32,566 nucleotides of DNA, taken from assembly GCA_025453675.1 (NCBI GenBank), contig JALOPW010000022.1, positions 1 through 32,566 on the forward strand. Direction: 5' to 3'. Origin of the DNA: Methanolinea sp. Its GTDB lineage: Archaea; Halobacteriota; Methanomicrobia; Methanomicrobiales; Methanospirillaceae. A program made the translations under genes and the position numbers. Below, piece by piece: positions 1 to 6,939 of the stretch. The notes below the pieces were generated by a model. The model had not been told where the DNA came from and did no database searches. It was given only the letters and a program-made list of their open reading frames with translations. How positions within the stretch are numbered: the first letter of the stretch is position 1; every line of letters starts with the position of its first letter.

Positions 1-3
1 CTT

Positions 4-480
4 GTGAAGAAACTGGCCCTCGCCGAATGCATGATGAAGGAGAACCTGGCAGGCCTTCCGGAGATCGATCCTGATGACCTCCCGGCGCACGGGCTCTCCT
101 CCCACGTCAATCTTATCGCACGGGTCCAGTACCAGGTGTTCATGGATGCAAACATCCATTTCCAGTTCTCGGTCAATGACATCGATGAGGGCTTAATCGG
201 CCTTGACGTGGATGCCGGGAGCCTTGATGAGTTCTACTGGGGGCTTGAGCGGAAACAGATCGCAATACGTGCCATCCTGGAAAAGGTGGATCATGCAGGG
301 CGGATATCGTTCGAACAACTCCTGGAACGCTTCCTGAGTTACCCGATCCATCTCGAGGAGAGCACCGAGACTGTCACCCTGACACTTGAGCGCGAGTTTC
401 TCTCATCGCTTGTCGCCGAGATGCGGAAAGAGGGATACCTTACCGGATCGCAGGAAAATATCAGGCTGGGGAAGGGTTGA
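4..480 (+). CDS. Hypothetical protein, possibly 5'-truncated by window edge
   Basis: I do not recognise this protein. The frame is open to the first base of the window, so the GTG at position 4 may be internal and the true start may lie upstream. The visible 158 residues are acidic and soluble-looking with no membrane segment. The C-terminal half looks helical (residues about 80-150, rich in Leu and Glu) and could be a small winged-helix-like or helical bundle fold, but no diagnostic motif is visible. It ends just before a short inverted repeat at 525-540. Codon use and GC resemble the housekeeping genes nearby, which supports it as a real gene. Confidence 0.6.
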   Translation: MKKLALAECMMKENLAGLPEIDPDDLPAHGLSSHVNLIARVQYQVFMDANIHFQFSVNDIDEGLIGLDVDAGSLDEFYWGLERKQIAIRAILEKVDHAGRISFEQLLERFLSYPIHLEESTETVTLTLEREFLSSLVAEMRKEGYLTGSQENIRLGKG

Positions 481-524
481 ATGATGGTGTATTTCTTCCC
501 GGGACATTCAGCAGTATGAACATC

Positions 525-540
525 CCATTCTTATGAATGG
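525..540. terminator. Short perfect hairpin after the first gene
   Basis: A perfect 6-bp inverted repeat (CCATTC / GAATGG) with a TTAT loop lies 45 bases after the stop of the first gene. It could be a transcript end, but no T-run follows directly, so this is only suggestive. Confidence 0.25.
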
Positions 541-641
541 AAATCAGGACAGGGTTTCCAAATAGGACGCCATTCAAGAAAAAGACAATGAAATGGGCAC
601 AGTGGAAGAGAATGAGAGATGAAAAGTCATCATGGAATACT

Positions 642-956
642 TCACAGATACCCATTCCGTCTCAGCCACTCCACCTGGGGCCCGGTGTAGCGGTAGATGA
701 TATCGCACTTGTCGTCCTGGAAGCTCCAGGGGATCACCACCAGGATATCCCCCTCACGGATCCAGACCCGCTTCTTGATCTTGCCCTTGATCCTCCCCAT
801 GCGGGTGACCCCGTCATAGCATTTCACCCGGATGTGGTTTGCCCCCATCATCAGTTCGGCCTGGGCAAACATCTCCCTGTTCCGCTTCTGGGGAAGGCGG
901 ACCCGGATGATCTCCCCGGCCTCATTCGTGTCATCATCGGTCTTTCTCTGGATCAG
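642..956 (-). CDS. eif1a: Translation initiation factor aIF1A (eIF-1A family)
   Basis: This is the archaeal homologue of eIF1A, an OB-fold protein that binds the A site of the small ribosomal subunit during initiation. The conserved N-terminal tract RKTDDDTNEAGEIIRVRLP and the downstream OB-fold segments (NREMFAQAELMMGANHIRVK, GRIKGKIKKRVWIREGDI) are unmistakable. The frame upstream of the conserved region contains no ATG, GTG or TTG until a GTG at 1058, which would add an unconserved 34-residue extension lying over a TATA-like promoter. I therefore place the start at a CTG at 956, 8 nt after a strong GAAGGAG Shine-Dalgarno at 965-971. That gives 104 residues, close to the usual family length. 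The start is an inference; the identity is not in doubt. A sequencing error that removed a normal start is the main alternative. Confidence 0.9.
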   Translation of the reverse strand: MIQRKTDDDTNEAGEIIRVRLPQKRNREMFAQAELMMGANHIRVKCYDGVTRMGRIKGKIKKRVWIREGDILVVIPWSFQDDKCDIIYRYTGPQVEWLRRNGYL

Positions 957-964
957 TGAATCAA

Positions 965-1028
965 CTCCTTCTGCGTGACCCTTGAACCCGCGGTAAATAT
1001 TCAGTGTACGAAGTGTGAGCTTATAGAA
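965..1028 (-). promoter_or_regulatory. aIF1A promoter and ribosome binding site
   Basis: On the minus strand a TATA-like CTATAAGC lies near 1020-1026, and a second AT-rich box AATATTTA lies near 994-1001. Transcription starting about 25 bases after either would give a leader containing GAAGGAG (965-971), placed 8 nt before the CTG at 956. These signals lie inside the only longer in-frame extension, which argues against the GTG at 1058 as start. Confidence 0.5.
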
Positions 1029-1181
1029 TTTTCCCGGTTTCCACTGCCCGGGAGACACCCGATCGGGCTATAAAGGAGAGAGGATGCCCCGTTGAGAGCG
1101 GGTCCGGATCCCGTGTCCGGGGGATGAAGGGGATGTCGGGATACACTCTTTGTGAACCCTTTAAGAAGGAAGGTTCCATCC

Positions 1182-1194
1182 AATAATATATATT
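1182..1194 (+). promoter_or_regulatory. TATA-like element for the small HEAT gene
   Basis: A 13-base A/T-only tract (AATAATATATATT) is centred near 1188. An archaeal start site about 25 bases downstream falls near 1213, giving a very short leader to the ATG at 1221. Confidence 0.5.
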
Positions 1195-1220
1195 GTTAAT
1201 TGACGTATAGTGAACTCAAG

Positions 1221-1625
1221 ATGACCGGAACCCGTGCAGAGCCCGATGAGATCAGCATCATCCTGAAGGATCTCACCAATCATGACTGGCATATCCGGCA
1301 GGCCGCGGTGCGGCGTATCGGGGGGATCACCCGCCCGGAGGAGCTGTCCGTCCTCTTCGGGCGCCTCCTCTCTCAGAAATGGTATATACGTGAGGCTGCA
1401 GCGGCAGGAATAAGGGTTCTTGGCCGGCCGGAATTGATCCCGGTGCTCCTCGCCATCATGCGTGACGGTGACGATATCCTGCGAAACGCCGCTGCCTGCG
1501 CCCTCGGGAACATGCCTTCCCGCGATGCCGAGGCGATCCTCGAGAAGGCAGTGAACGATCCCGACTGCCGGGTGAGGAAGAACGCCCGGGTATCGCTCAA
1601 CCGTGTCAGGGCCCCCCTGCCCTGA
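1221..1625 (+). CDS. Small HEAT-repeat protein
   Basis: This 134-residue protein is made of about three to four HEAT-like helical repeats of the PBS-lyase type. Each shows the pattern D-x-x-x-R-x-x-A-A-x-x-I/L-G, for example DWHIRQAAVRRIGG, KWYIREAAAAGIRVLG and DDILRNAAACALGNM. Such proteins are usually protein-interaction scaffolds; the PBS-lyase label is a family name and implies no pigment chemistry here. A TTG at 1200 would add seven residues, but the TATA-like tract at 1182-1194 places transcription start near 1213, so I chose the ATG at 1221. It stands alone, divergent from aIF1A. The partner is unknown. It is one of four HEAT-repeat proteins in the window. Confidence 0.8.
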   Translation: MTGTRAEPDEISIILKDLTNHDWHIRQAAVRRIGGITRPEELSVLFGRLLSQKWYIREAAAAGIRVLGRPELIPVLLAIMRDGDDILRNAAACALGNMPSRDAEAILEKAVNDPDCRVRKNARVSLNRVRAPLP

Positions 1626-1710
1626 ACTCACACGGCATTTTTGTAAACGGACCTGCCGCTTGGTGCAGGCAGGTGGATAGCTTTCTTCTGGCCGCTCTCA
1701 ATTCGTCAAT

Positions 1711-1735
1711 AAAAAATTGCATTCTTCTGTTTTTT
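1711..1735. terminator. Convergent T-run terminators
   Basis: Six T at 1730-1735 on the plus strand, and six A at 1711-1716 (T on the minus strand), lie between the converging HEAT and RelE genes. Oligo-T tracts are the usual archaeal termination signal, so this probably ends both transcripts. An imperfectly placed 7-bp hairpin (1651-1657 / 1668-1674) lies upstream. Confidence 0.45.
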
Positions 1736-1793
1736 CCCGGCCATTGAACCTTTCTTCACACTCTCCTCATTTTCCCTGTAGAGGAATGAGCTT

Positions 1794-2063
1794 TCATTGG
1801 CCGGAGTATCCCTGCCTCCGGTGGAAGATATCAAGTATCCTGACATCATTCCCCTCAATCACGTATACTACCCGGTAATCTCCCACTCTCATGCGATATT
1901 TCTGGGGGTGGGTGTCTTTTAATGGTTTGATATCTGCATGGGCGCGGGAGATATAGGGATCTCTTTCAAGGCAGGTCAGGCTTTTTCTTATCCTGGTTTG
2001 AGAATCGGCGGGGATTTTATGAAATTCCCGCTGGAATGTCTTTGACACCCATACCTGGAACAT
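1794..2063 (-). CDS. RelE/ParE-superfamily toxin
   Basis: The 89-residue product has the typical RelE-type layout: N-terminal VSKTFQREFHKIP helix, a central LKDTHPQKYRMRVGDYRVVY stretch, and a C-terminal VRILDIFHRRQGYSG strand. The R-x-x-x-G-D-Y-R-V-V-Y signature and the late basic residues (H81, R82, R83) fit ribosome-dependent mRNA interferases. Family knowledge predicts cleavage of mRNA on the ribosome when the antitoxin is lost. Its ATG overlaps the antitoxin stop by one base (TGATG type), so the two are translationally coupled. A ParE-like gyrase poison is possible but less likely given the RelE-like C-terminus. Confidence 0.88.
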   Translation of the reverse strand: MFQVWVSKTFQREFHKIPADSQTRIRKSLTCLERDPYISRAHADIKPLKDTHPQKYRMRVGDYRVVYVIEGNDVRILDIFHRRQGYSGQ

Positions 2064-2248
2064 CAGAGCTCATCCAGGGGTATAAATTCATCATTCCGGA
2101 GAATTTCGTTCCAGCGTGTATCCAGGCGTCTCCAACCCGCATCCTTCAGAAGGCGGAGGATAATATCATCATAGGTCTCCCCTTTATTCCCCAGGTCCCT
2201 CAGGAGATCGCGTGTTCCCGGGGATAGTGCGATGGTGGTCTTCACCAT
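2063..2248 (-). CDS. Antitoxin of the RelE pair (VapB/RHH-like, small)
   Basis: This 61-residue protein begins MVKTTIALSPGTRDLLRDLG, a short beta-strand plus helix typical of ribbon-helix-helix-like archaeal antitoxins (the DUF7557-like class). It continues with ETYDDIILRLLKDAGW and an acidic, probably unstructured tail (NEILRNDEFIPLDEL) that would wrap the toxin. The frame is open further upstream, but those residues are a translated AT-rich promoter. I chose ATG at 2248. A GTG at 2257, 8 nt after AAGGA, is a close alternative and would add three residues. Like other such antitoxins it likely represses its own promoter. Confidence 0.8.
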   Translation of the reverse strand: MVKTTIALSPGTRDLLRDLGNKGETYDDIILRLLKDAGWRRLDTRWNEILRNDEFIPLDEL

Positions 2249-2257
2249 GGTATTCAC

Positions 2258-2285
2258 TATTATAATCCTTATAATTATTATAAAA
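2258..2285 (-). promoter_or_regulatory. AT-rich promoter of the toxin-antitoxin operon
   Basis: The minus strand reads TTATAATAATTATAAGGA in this interval. The TATA-like part (about 2271-2284) sits roughly 25 bases before the predicted antitoxin start. The overlapping AAGGA at 2266-2270 could act as a ribosome binding site for the GTG at 2257. Confidence 0.5.
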
Positions 2286-2447
2286 ATTATGCTTCTTTCA
2301 TATTGCCGCACTTCGAATGCATTCCTGTAAGTTGCCATCTTCAGGACCGAATCGTGCTGCCGACACCTACCCGTTCCCCTGACAAGAAAGGGTCACGCTT
2401 TTGTCTCTCCCGGCACAAGTTCCTGTGCAATCCAGGGAGAAGCCATC

Positions 2448-3626
2448 ATGCAGTATCGATTTGCCGACCGGATGCGGTGTGCCCCTCCATCGTTCCTGGG
2501 AAGGCTCTTTGCCGTCTCCACCGATCCCCGCATCATCTCCTTTGCCGGCGGCCTTCCCAACTCCGGGTGTATCGACGTCGAGGGGCTCGCAGACGCCTCC
2601 CGGAAGGTGTTCGAAGAGGAGGGGCACGTTGCCCTCCAGTACTCCACCACCGACGGCTACCTCCCCCTGCGGGAGTTCATCTCCCGCCGCTACTCCCGGC
2701 GCCTTGGCATCTCCATTCCCCCTGACCACATCCAGGTCGTGAATGGTTCACAGCAGTGCCTTGACCTGGTGGCCAAGATCTTCCTCAACAGAGGAGACCC
2801 GGTGGCCATGGAGCGGCCCGGTTACCTCGGGGCCATCGAGGCGTTCTCCCTCTATGAACCAGCATTCCACGACGTGGCCTTCGGGGAGGATGGCCCGGAC
2901 ATCGACGAGTGTGCGAAGGTCATCCGCACCTTCCGTCCAAAGTTCTTCTATGGCATCCCGAACTCTCAGAACCCCTCAGGGCAGACCTATTCCCTGGAGA
3001 GGAGAAAGGCCGTCGCCGAGGTCCTGGAGGGGTCAGATACCCTGTTCTACGAGGATGACGCATTCGGGGAGCTCTTCTTCGACGGCCGGCCCCGGACACC
3101 GGTAAAGGGCCTCATCCCGGACCGGTGCATCCTCTCAGGATCCTTCTCAAAAGTCATCGCGCCCGGTATGCGCATCGGCTGGATATGCGCCCCGGAAGAG
3201 ATACTCGCCCAGTTCAACTGCGCAAAGCAGGCCGCAGACCTCCACTCGAACTTCCTCTGCCAGAAGGTCCTCTCCCGTTACCTGGCCAGTATCGACCTGG
3301 ACGCCCACATCCGTCGCATCATCGACGCATATGGGCACAACTGCCGCCTGATGTGCGACCTTTTGGACGACTCGTTCCCGGCCGGGATGAGCCACACCAA
3401 CCCGGAAGGGGGCATGTTCCTGCTGGCGACTCTCCCTCCGGGTCTCAATTCAATGAAGGTCTTCGAGGAGGGAGTGAAGGGCGGAGTCGCCGTACTTCCA
3501 GGGATCCCCTTCTATGTCTCGGGCGGCGGCGAATCCACCATAAGGCTCAATTTCTCCAGCATGGACGGGGAGCGTATCAAGGAGGGCATGGAGCGGCTGG
3601 CCCGGGTGATCGGGTCCCTCCTCTGA
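2448..3626 (+). CDS. PLP-dependent aminotransferase, class I/II (LysN/2-aminoadipate-type)
   Basis: A 392-residue fold-type I aminotransferase. The N-terminal PRIISFAGGLPN motif, ALQYSTTDGYLPLREFI, the cofactor-contact region NGSQQCLDL, IPNSQNPSGQTYS, YEDDAFGEL and the Schiff-base segment SGSFSKVIAPGMRIGW (Lys235) are in the expected order, ending with RLNFSS (substrate carboxylate Arg). The ISFAGGLPN start motif is typical of LysN/2-aminoadipate and related archaeal broad-range transaminases. The amino acid substrate cannot be told from sequence; aromatic, branched-chain or 2-aminoadipate are all possible. It stands alone with its own T-run (3657-3661) and converges on a membrane protein gene. 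Confidence 0.9.
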   Translation: MQYRFADRMRCAPPSFLGRLFAVSTDPRIISFAGGLPNSGCIDVEGLADASRKVFEEEGHVALQYSTTDGYLPLREFISRRYSRRLGISIPPDHIQVVNGSQQCLDLVAKIFLNRGDPVAMERPGYLGAIEAFSLYEPAFHDVAFGEDGPDIDECAKVIRTFRPKFFYGIPNSQNPSGQTYSLERRKAVAEVLEGSDTLFYEDDAFGELFFDGRPRTPVKGLIPDRCILSGSFSKVIAPGMRIGWICAPEEILAQFNCAKQAADLHSNFLCQKVLSRYLASIDLDAHIRRIIDAYGHNCRLMCDLLDDSFPAGMSHTNPEGGMFLLATLPPGLNSMKVFEEGVKGGVAVLPGIPFYVSGGGESTIRLNFSSMDGERIKEGMERLARVIGSLL

Positions 3627-3654
3627 CCCCTTCTCTCATCCGGGCTTCCCAATC

Positions 3655-3663
3655 GCTTTTTCC
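3655..3663 (+). terminator. T-run after the aminotransferase
   Basis: Five T (3657-3661) follow 30 bases after the aminotransferase stop, directly against the 3' end of the converging membrane protein gene. Likely an archaeal oligo-T terminator. Confidence 0.35.
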
Positions 3664-4209
3664 TTACCCGAGAGGGGCAGCCCACCTCTCGGGGAGGACC
3701 ACAATCACGAGGGAAGTCACGAGGAGGGTAAAGACCACCTCGGGGAAGATCCCCTGTGCCGTCTCCGCAAAGAGGGGTATGAAAGGGACCCCCAGGGTGG
3801 CAGAGGCGATCAAAAGGTGGAGGGGGAGCAGCAGGACATAGTAATACACGGGGATGCTCACCGCCCAGAGCGCTGCCCTGGCCCACCTCCCCTTCCCCTG
3901 GCTCCAGGAAAAGAGCACTGCATACCATGCCCCCCACAGGAACCCGGCAAGCATGTGGGAGGGGATGTTCCTCTCCGGGGCATACACCACCCCCTGCAGG
4001 AGGCCGATGACCAGCCCCCCGAAGGGACCCGAGAGGGCGGCACCGAGCGTCACGAACACCTCGCTCGGCTCGGCCATGAGGCCATGGCCCAGGGGGACAA
4101 AGAGGCCTGAGAAGAGGGTGAGTGCCGCCAGTATCCCGAACACGAGTGCTGCCACGAACTGCCGGGCAGATACGTGGAGAGTGAAGATTCCTGGGAACTC
4201 TGAACTCAT
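3664..4209 (-). CDS. Multi-pass membrane protein, LytS-5TM/ECF-S-like
   Basis: From the ATG at 4209 the product has 181 residues and about five membrane segments (roughly 17-40, 50-73, 86-103, 112-135, 155-175). The segment FVTLGAALSGPFGGLVIGLLQG resembles the 5TM region of LytS-type sensor kinases and also small substrate-binding membrane components, but no kinase or ATPase follows. It is therefore a stand-alone 5TM-like protein of unknown role. The frame is open to 4386, but the added residues are polar, unconserved-looking and without clear initiation signals, so I used the first start close to the membrane domain. No convincing Shine-Dalgarno precedes it. It converges on the aminotransferase with 37 bases between the stops. 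Confidence 0.65.
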   Translation of the reverse strand: MSSEFPGIFTLHVSARQFVAALVFGILAALTLFSGLFVPLGHGLMAEPSEVFVTLGAALSGPFGGLVIGLLQGVVYAPERNIPSHMLAGFLWGAWYAVLFSWSQGKGRWARAALWAVSIPVYYYVLLLPLHLLIASATLGVPFIPLFAETAQGIFPEVVFTLLVTSLVIVVLPERWAAPLG

Positions 4210-4631
4210 CAGGGAGAGATATCCATTCCGTGAACGCAAAATGGTTTGGGAGGCCGGATAGATGACCGGGTCAGGGTTCATGACCATTCCTCTCGCACAG
4301 GGGGTCGGATGCATGGGATCAGGAGAAGTTGCGACTTCATGCACCAGGATGAGGATCTCCCCCTGGTTCTTCCTGGCGTGTATCATCCCCTACACGCGTT
4401 TTTTCCCCGAATGAAACGCACATGAGACAGTCGGGTCACATGCCCCCCCGATGAAAAACGCGGATGCGGTTTTCATACCAACACACTATGAACTTCTTTC
4501 AGGATTTCGGACATACCTCATGAAAATGGCGAAGCCATTTTCATGCGTCGGGCCTGTTGCGAATTGCATCATTCTTGTTTTCACGAATGCATATGGGTGT
4601 GTCTCGAAGAGAATCATGTAGCTTTTTTTGA
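4210..4631. other. Gene-free interval with a palindromic repeat element
   Basis: I see no credible gene here. The stretch has long C-runs (4444-4449), two hairpins and a segment also present near 28.35 kb; see the repeat entry at 4451-4619. The promoter of the membrane protein gene should lie at its left end, but no clear TATA box stands out. Confidence 0.5.
4451..4619 (+). repeat. Dispersed palindromic intergenic repeat, copy A
   Basis: Two hairpins sit in this interval. The first is 4451-4461 / 4466-4476 (ATGAAAAACGC against GCGGTTTTCAT, 10 of 11 pairs). The second is 4520-4530 / 4534-4544 (ATGAAAATGGC / GCCATTTTCAT, perfect, GAA loop). The right end (4598-4619) recurs in inverted orientation at 28347-28368 with 21 of 22 identical bases. 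The left hairpin and following bases recur at 32522-32566. The same motif in three intergenic places indicates a dispersed repeat family, possibly a MITE-like or REP-like element. It lies at the 3' end of the RuBisCO gene. Confidence 0.6.
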
Positions 4632-5924
4632 TTATTTCGGCTTGTAGTATCCCCATTTCTCCAGCGCCCGGGCAAGTTCGGGTGATGATCTGGCCTTCTC
4701 GTCGAGGCTCATCCCATCTCTCCAGGCCTCGATGGCCTGCATGGTGGCTATCGCCCCTGCACGTGTACCGCGGGGATGTCCGTGAATCCCCCCGCTCACC
4801 AGGAGCACGAGGTCCTCCCCGTAGATATCGAGGACGTCAGGGACCAGGCCGGGATGCAGGCCCCCGGAAGAAACCGGGAACGCACTCTTTATCCCTCCCC
4901 AGTCCTGGTCGAGGAGGGTGTGCCTGACCTCCTTTGTGTGCCGCTCCCGGAGCACATCCGCGAGCAGCGCAACCTCCTTCTTCGTCCCGGTCAGTTTTCC
5001 CACCGCGGTCCCGGTATGGATCTGGCTCACCCCGATAAGGCGCATCATCTTTGCCAGGAACTGCATCGTAATCCCGTGCCTGGGATTCCGGTCAAATGCA
5101 GCATGCATGGCCCGGTGGGCATGGATGGCCAGCCCGAGGTCCGAGCAGTAGTCCCGGAGCGTAGAGACCGCGGACGTCCCTGCCACCACCACGTCAATCA
5201 TCGCGTAGTTCCAGCCGCTGTCGGCGAGCATGCGGGCCCGCTCCTTCATGGTCTCCGTGTCCGCGGTGATGTTGATGAACGCAGATTTCGTATCGCCGGT
5301 TGCCTGCTCGGCCAGATCGCGCATCTTCGTCATCTCCGCAACACGGTCCCCGAACCGGTTGAACGAAGTGGAGGTAAGGTTCTCGTCGTCCTTCACGAAG
5401 TCAAACCCGCCCATCCATGTCTCAAACCCAATCGCGGCGTGTTCGCGGGCATCAAACCCCACTTTCGGCTTAGGGACTGCCCCGGTGAGAGGCCGGCCTT
5501 CTACCCTCATCATCCTCCGGATACCCTCCATGCCGAAGTGCGGGCCCCTGAAGTGCCTGATATATTCTGGCGGCATGCTCACGTCGATCAGCCGGAGGTT
5601 CCTGATCGCTTTCATCCCAAAGATATTGCCCGCGATGCCACTCATCAGCTGGGCAGCGTTCCCCTCCTCCCAGAGATCCAGCGGGTAGGCAATCCGCACA
5701 TACTTCCCCTCGATCTCGTAGACGGTGGCCTGGAGGTCCCTCATCCTGGGCGGGAGGGTGTGAAGCGTGGTCCATGTACCGGTGGAGCTCTCCGAGGCAA
5801 TCCTCCCAGCCGCCTCTTCGCTGCTGATGCCCGCTGCCGGCTCGAAATAAAAGAGTGCGCATAACTCAGTCTTCCCGGGATCGTACCCGGTATCCACGAA
5901 GTCCATGTACCAGTCGATTGCCAT
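4632..5924 (-). CDS. rbcL: Ribulose-1,5-bisphosphate carboxylase, archaeal form III-like
   Basis: A 430-residue RuBisCO large chain. All main catalytic elements are visible: GAVPKPKVGF (Lys152, Lys154), the carbamylation and metal site FDFVKDDEN (Lys178, Asp180, Glu181), HAHRAMHAAF (His270), loop 6 GTAVGKLTG (Lys310), VSSGGLHPG (Ser353) and a phosphate loop VSGGIHGHPRGTRAGA. In that loop Ser377 replaces the first Gly of the usual GGG triplet. Archaeal form III enzymes act in AMP salvage, and in some Methanomicrobiales a RuBisCO works with phosphoribulokinase in a cyclic pathway; no partner gene of either route is in the window. I chose ATG 5924 (MAIDWYMDF), preceded by AAAGGGA, over an upstream in-frame start that reads through the promoter. 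Confidence 0.93.
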   Translation of the reverse strand: MAIDWYMDFVDTGYDPGKTELCALFYFEPAAGISSEEAAGRIASESSTGTWTTLHTLPPRMRDLQATVYEIEGKYVRIAYPLDLWEEGNAAQLMSGIAGNIFGMKAIRNLRLIDVSMPPEYIRHFRGPHFGMEGIRRMMRVEGRPLTGAVPKPKVGFDAREHAAIGFETWMGGFDFVKDDENLTSTSFNRFGDRVAEMTKMRDLAEQATGDTKSAFINITADTETMKERARMLADSGWNYAMIDVVVAGTSAVSTLRDYCSDLGLAIHAHRAMHAAFDRNPRHGITMQFLAKMMRLIGVSQIHTGTAVGKLTGTKKEVALLADVLRERHTKEVRHTLLDQDWGGIKSAFPVSSGGLHPGLVPDVLDIYGEDLVLLVSGGIHGHPRGTRAGAIATMQAIEAWRDGMSLDEKARSSPELARALEKWGYYKPK

Positions 5925-5954
5925 GGGATATCCCTTTAGAGTAAGTGAGGGGGA

Positions 5955-6060
5955 TGCATAATAATGGTAAAGATAGTGCAAATCCGGGAGATAAGAGTGT
6001 CCCACAGGCACCATTATCCGAAAAGCATAAGTTCTGCCGGTTTTTTACTCTTCAGGTGGC
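5955..6060. promoter_or_regulatory. Divergent promoter region, RuBisCO and isocitrate-lyase-like gene
   Basis: On the minus strand, CCATTATTATGC (5956-5966) is a TATA-like box about 35 bases before the RuBisCO ATG, with AAAGGGA following. On the plus strand, AAAAGCATAA (6021-6030) is a TATA-like box with AGGTGG at 6054-6059 before the ATG at 6070. About 145 bases separate the two start codons, so one regulator could act on both genes. Confidence 0.4.
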
Positions 6061-6069
6061 GAACATTCC

Positions 6070-6939
6070 ATGAGACCTACCACCCGCTTGAGAGACCTGA
6101 TCTGTGCCGACCCGATCCTTGTCATCCCCGTAGTCCATGACCCGCTCTGTGCAAGGATTGCCGAGCAGGCAGGCTTCTCCGCCATCTTCTCGGCCGGTTA
6201 TGCGAACTCAGCCGCACTGCTGGGAAAGCCAGACGTCGGCCTGCTGACGCTCACCGAGATGGTCGACTGTGCCTCACGGATCGTGGATGCCACAGATATC
6301 CCGGTCTTTGCTGACGGTGACACGGGATACGGGAACACAACCAACGTGGCAAGGACCATATCCCTCTACGAGAAAGCGGGGGTGGCGGGGGTGTTCATCG
6401 AGGACCAGGTCTCGCCGAAACGGTGTGGGCACATGGAGGGGAAGGCGATTGTCACCCCGGAGGAGATGGTGGCAAAGGTCAGGGCTGCCGTCGATGCCAG
6501 GAGGGATCCGGATCTCGTCATCATGGCCCGGACCGATGCTATCGCCGTGAACGGGATCGATGATGCCGTCGAGCGGGCAAATCTCTACTACGAAGCGGGT
6601 GCAGACCTCACATTCGTGGAGGCCCCGGAATCTGTAGAGCAGATGCGGTGCATATGCCGCGATGTCAGGGGGCCGGCGTTCGCCAACATGCTCCCCGGGG
6701 GAAAGACACCCGTCCTCTCTGCCGCCGAACTGGAGAAGATAGGATATGCCGTGGTTGCCGACCCGGTCTCGTGTACCTACGCCATCGCAAAAGCGGTAAC
6801 CTACGTCTTCTCCGAGCTGAAAAGGACAGGATCTTCGGGGTCGTATCCCGATCACCTCATGGGATTCGATGAGTTCAACCACCTGGTGGGCTTGCCGGGG
6901 ATTCGGGAACGGGAGCGCTCCTATGGAGGGTGCCTCTGA
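6070..6939 (+). CDS. Isocitrate lyase/PEP mutase superfamily enzyme
   Basis: A 289-residue TIM-barrel of the ICL/PEPM superfamily, close in size to 2-methylisocitrate lyase and related C-C or P-C lyases rather than to full-length isocitrate lyase. Visible motifs are the metal-binding PVFADGDTGYGN (Asp82, Asp84), VFIEDQ (Glu111, Asp112), the signature KRCGHMEGK with catalytic-position Cys119, and VIMARTDA. The Cys in KRCGH is expected of true lyases and hydrolases and argues against a phosphonopyruvate mutase. The substrate is not determined by sequence: methylisocitrate, dimethylmalate, or oxaloacetate-like acids are possible. It is divergent from RuBisCO and followed by a long gene-free stretch. 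Confidence 0.87.
   Translation: MRPTTRLRDLICADPILVIPVVHDPLCARIAEQAGFSAIFSAGYANSAALLGKPDVGLLTLTEMVDCASRIVDATDIPVFADGDTGYGNTTNVARTISLYEKAGVAGVFIEDQVSPKRCGHMEGKAIVTPEEMVAKVRAAVDARRDPDLVIMARTDAIAVNGIDDAVERANLYYEAGADLTFVEAPESVEQMRCICRDVRGPAFANMLPGGKTPVLSAAELEKIGYAVVADPVSCTYAIAKAVTYVFSELKRTGSSGSYPDHLMGFDEFNHLVGLPGIRERERSYGGCL

Noticed and set aside
957-1058. GTG at 1058 as start of aIF1A with a 34-residue N-terminal extension
   Set aside because: The added residues resemble no aIF1A N-terminus and cover TATA-like boxes and the GAAGGAG site; the conserved protein begins near 956.
1221-1625. HEAT genes as true phycobilisome lyases
   Set aside because: The PBS-lyase name describes the repeat type only; nothing else in the window concerns phycobiliproteins.
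4451-4619. The hairpins as part of a CRISPR array
   Set aside because: There is no regular direct-repeat and spacer pattern, and no cas gene is present.
4776-5864. A 362-codon open frame on the plus strand
   Set aside because: It is antisense to RuBisCO, whose catalytic motifs are intact in the other strand.
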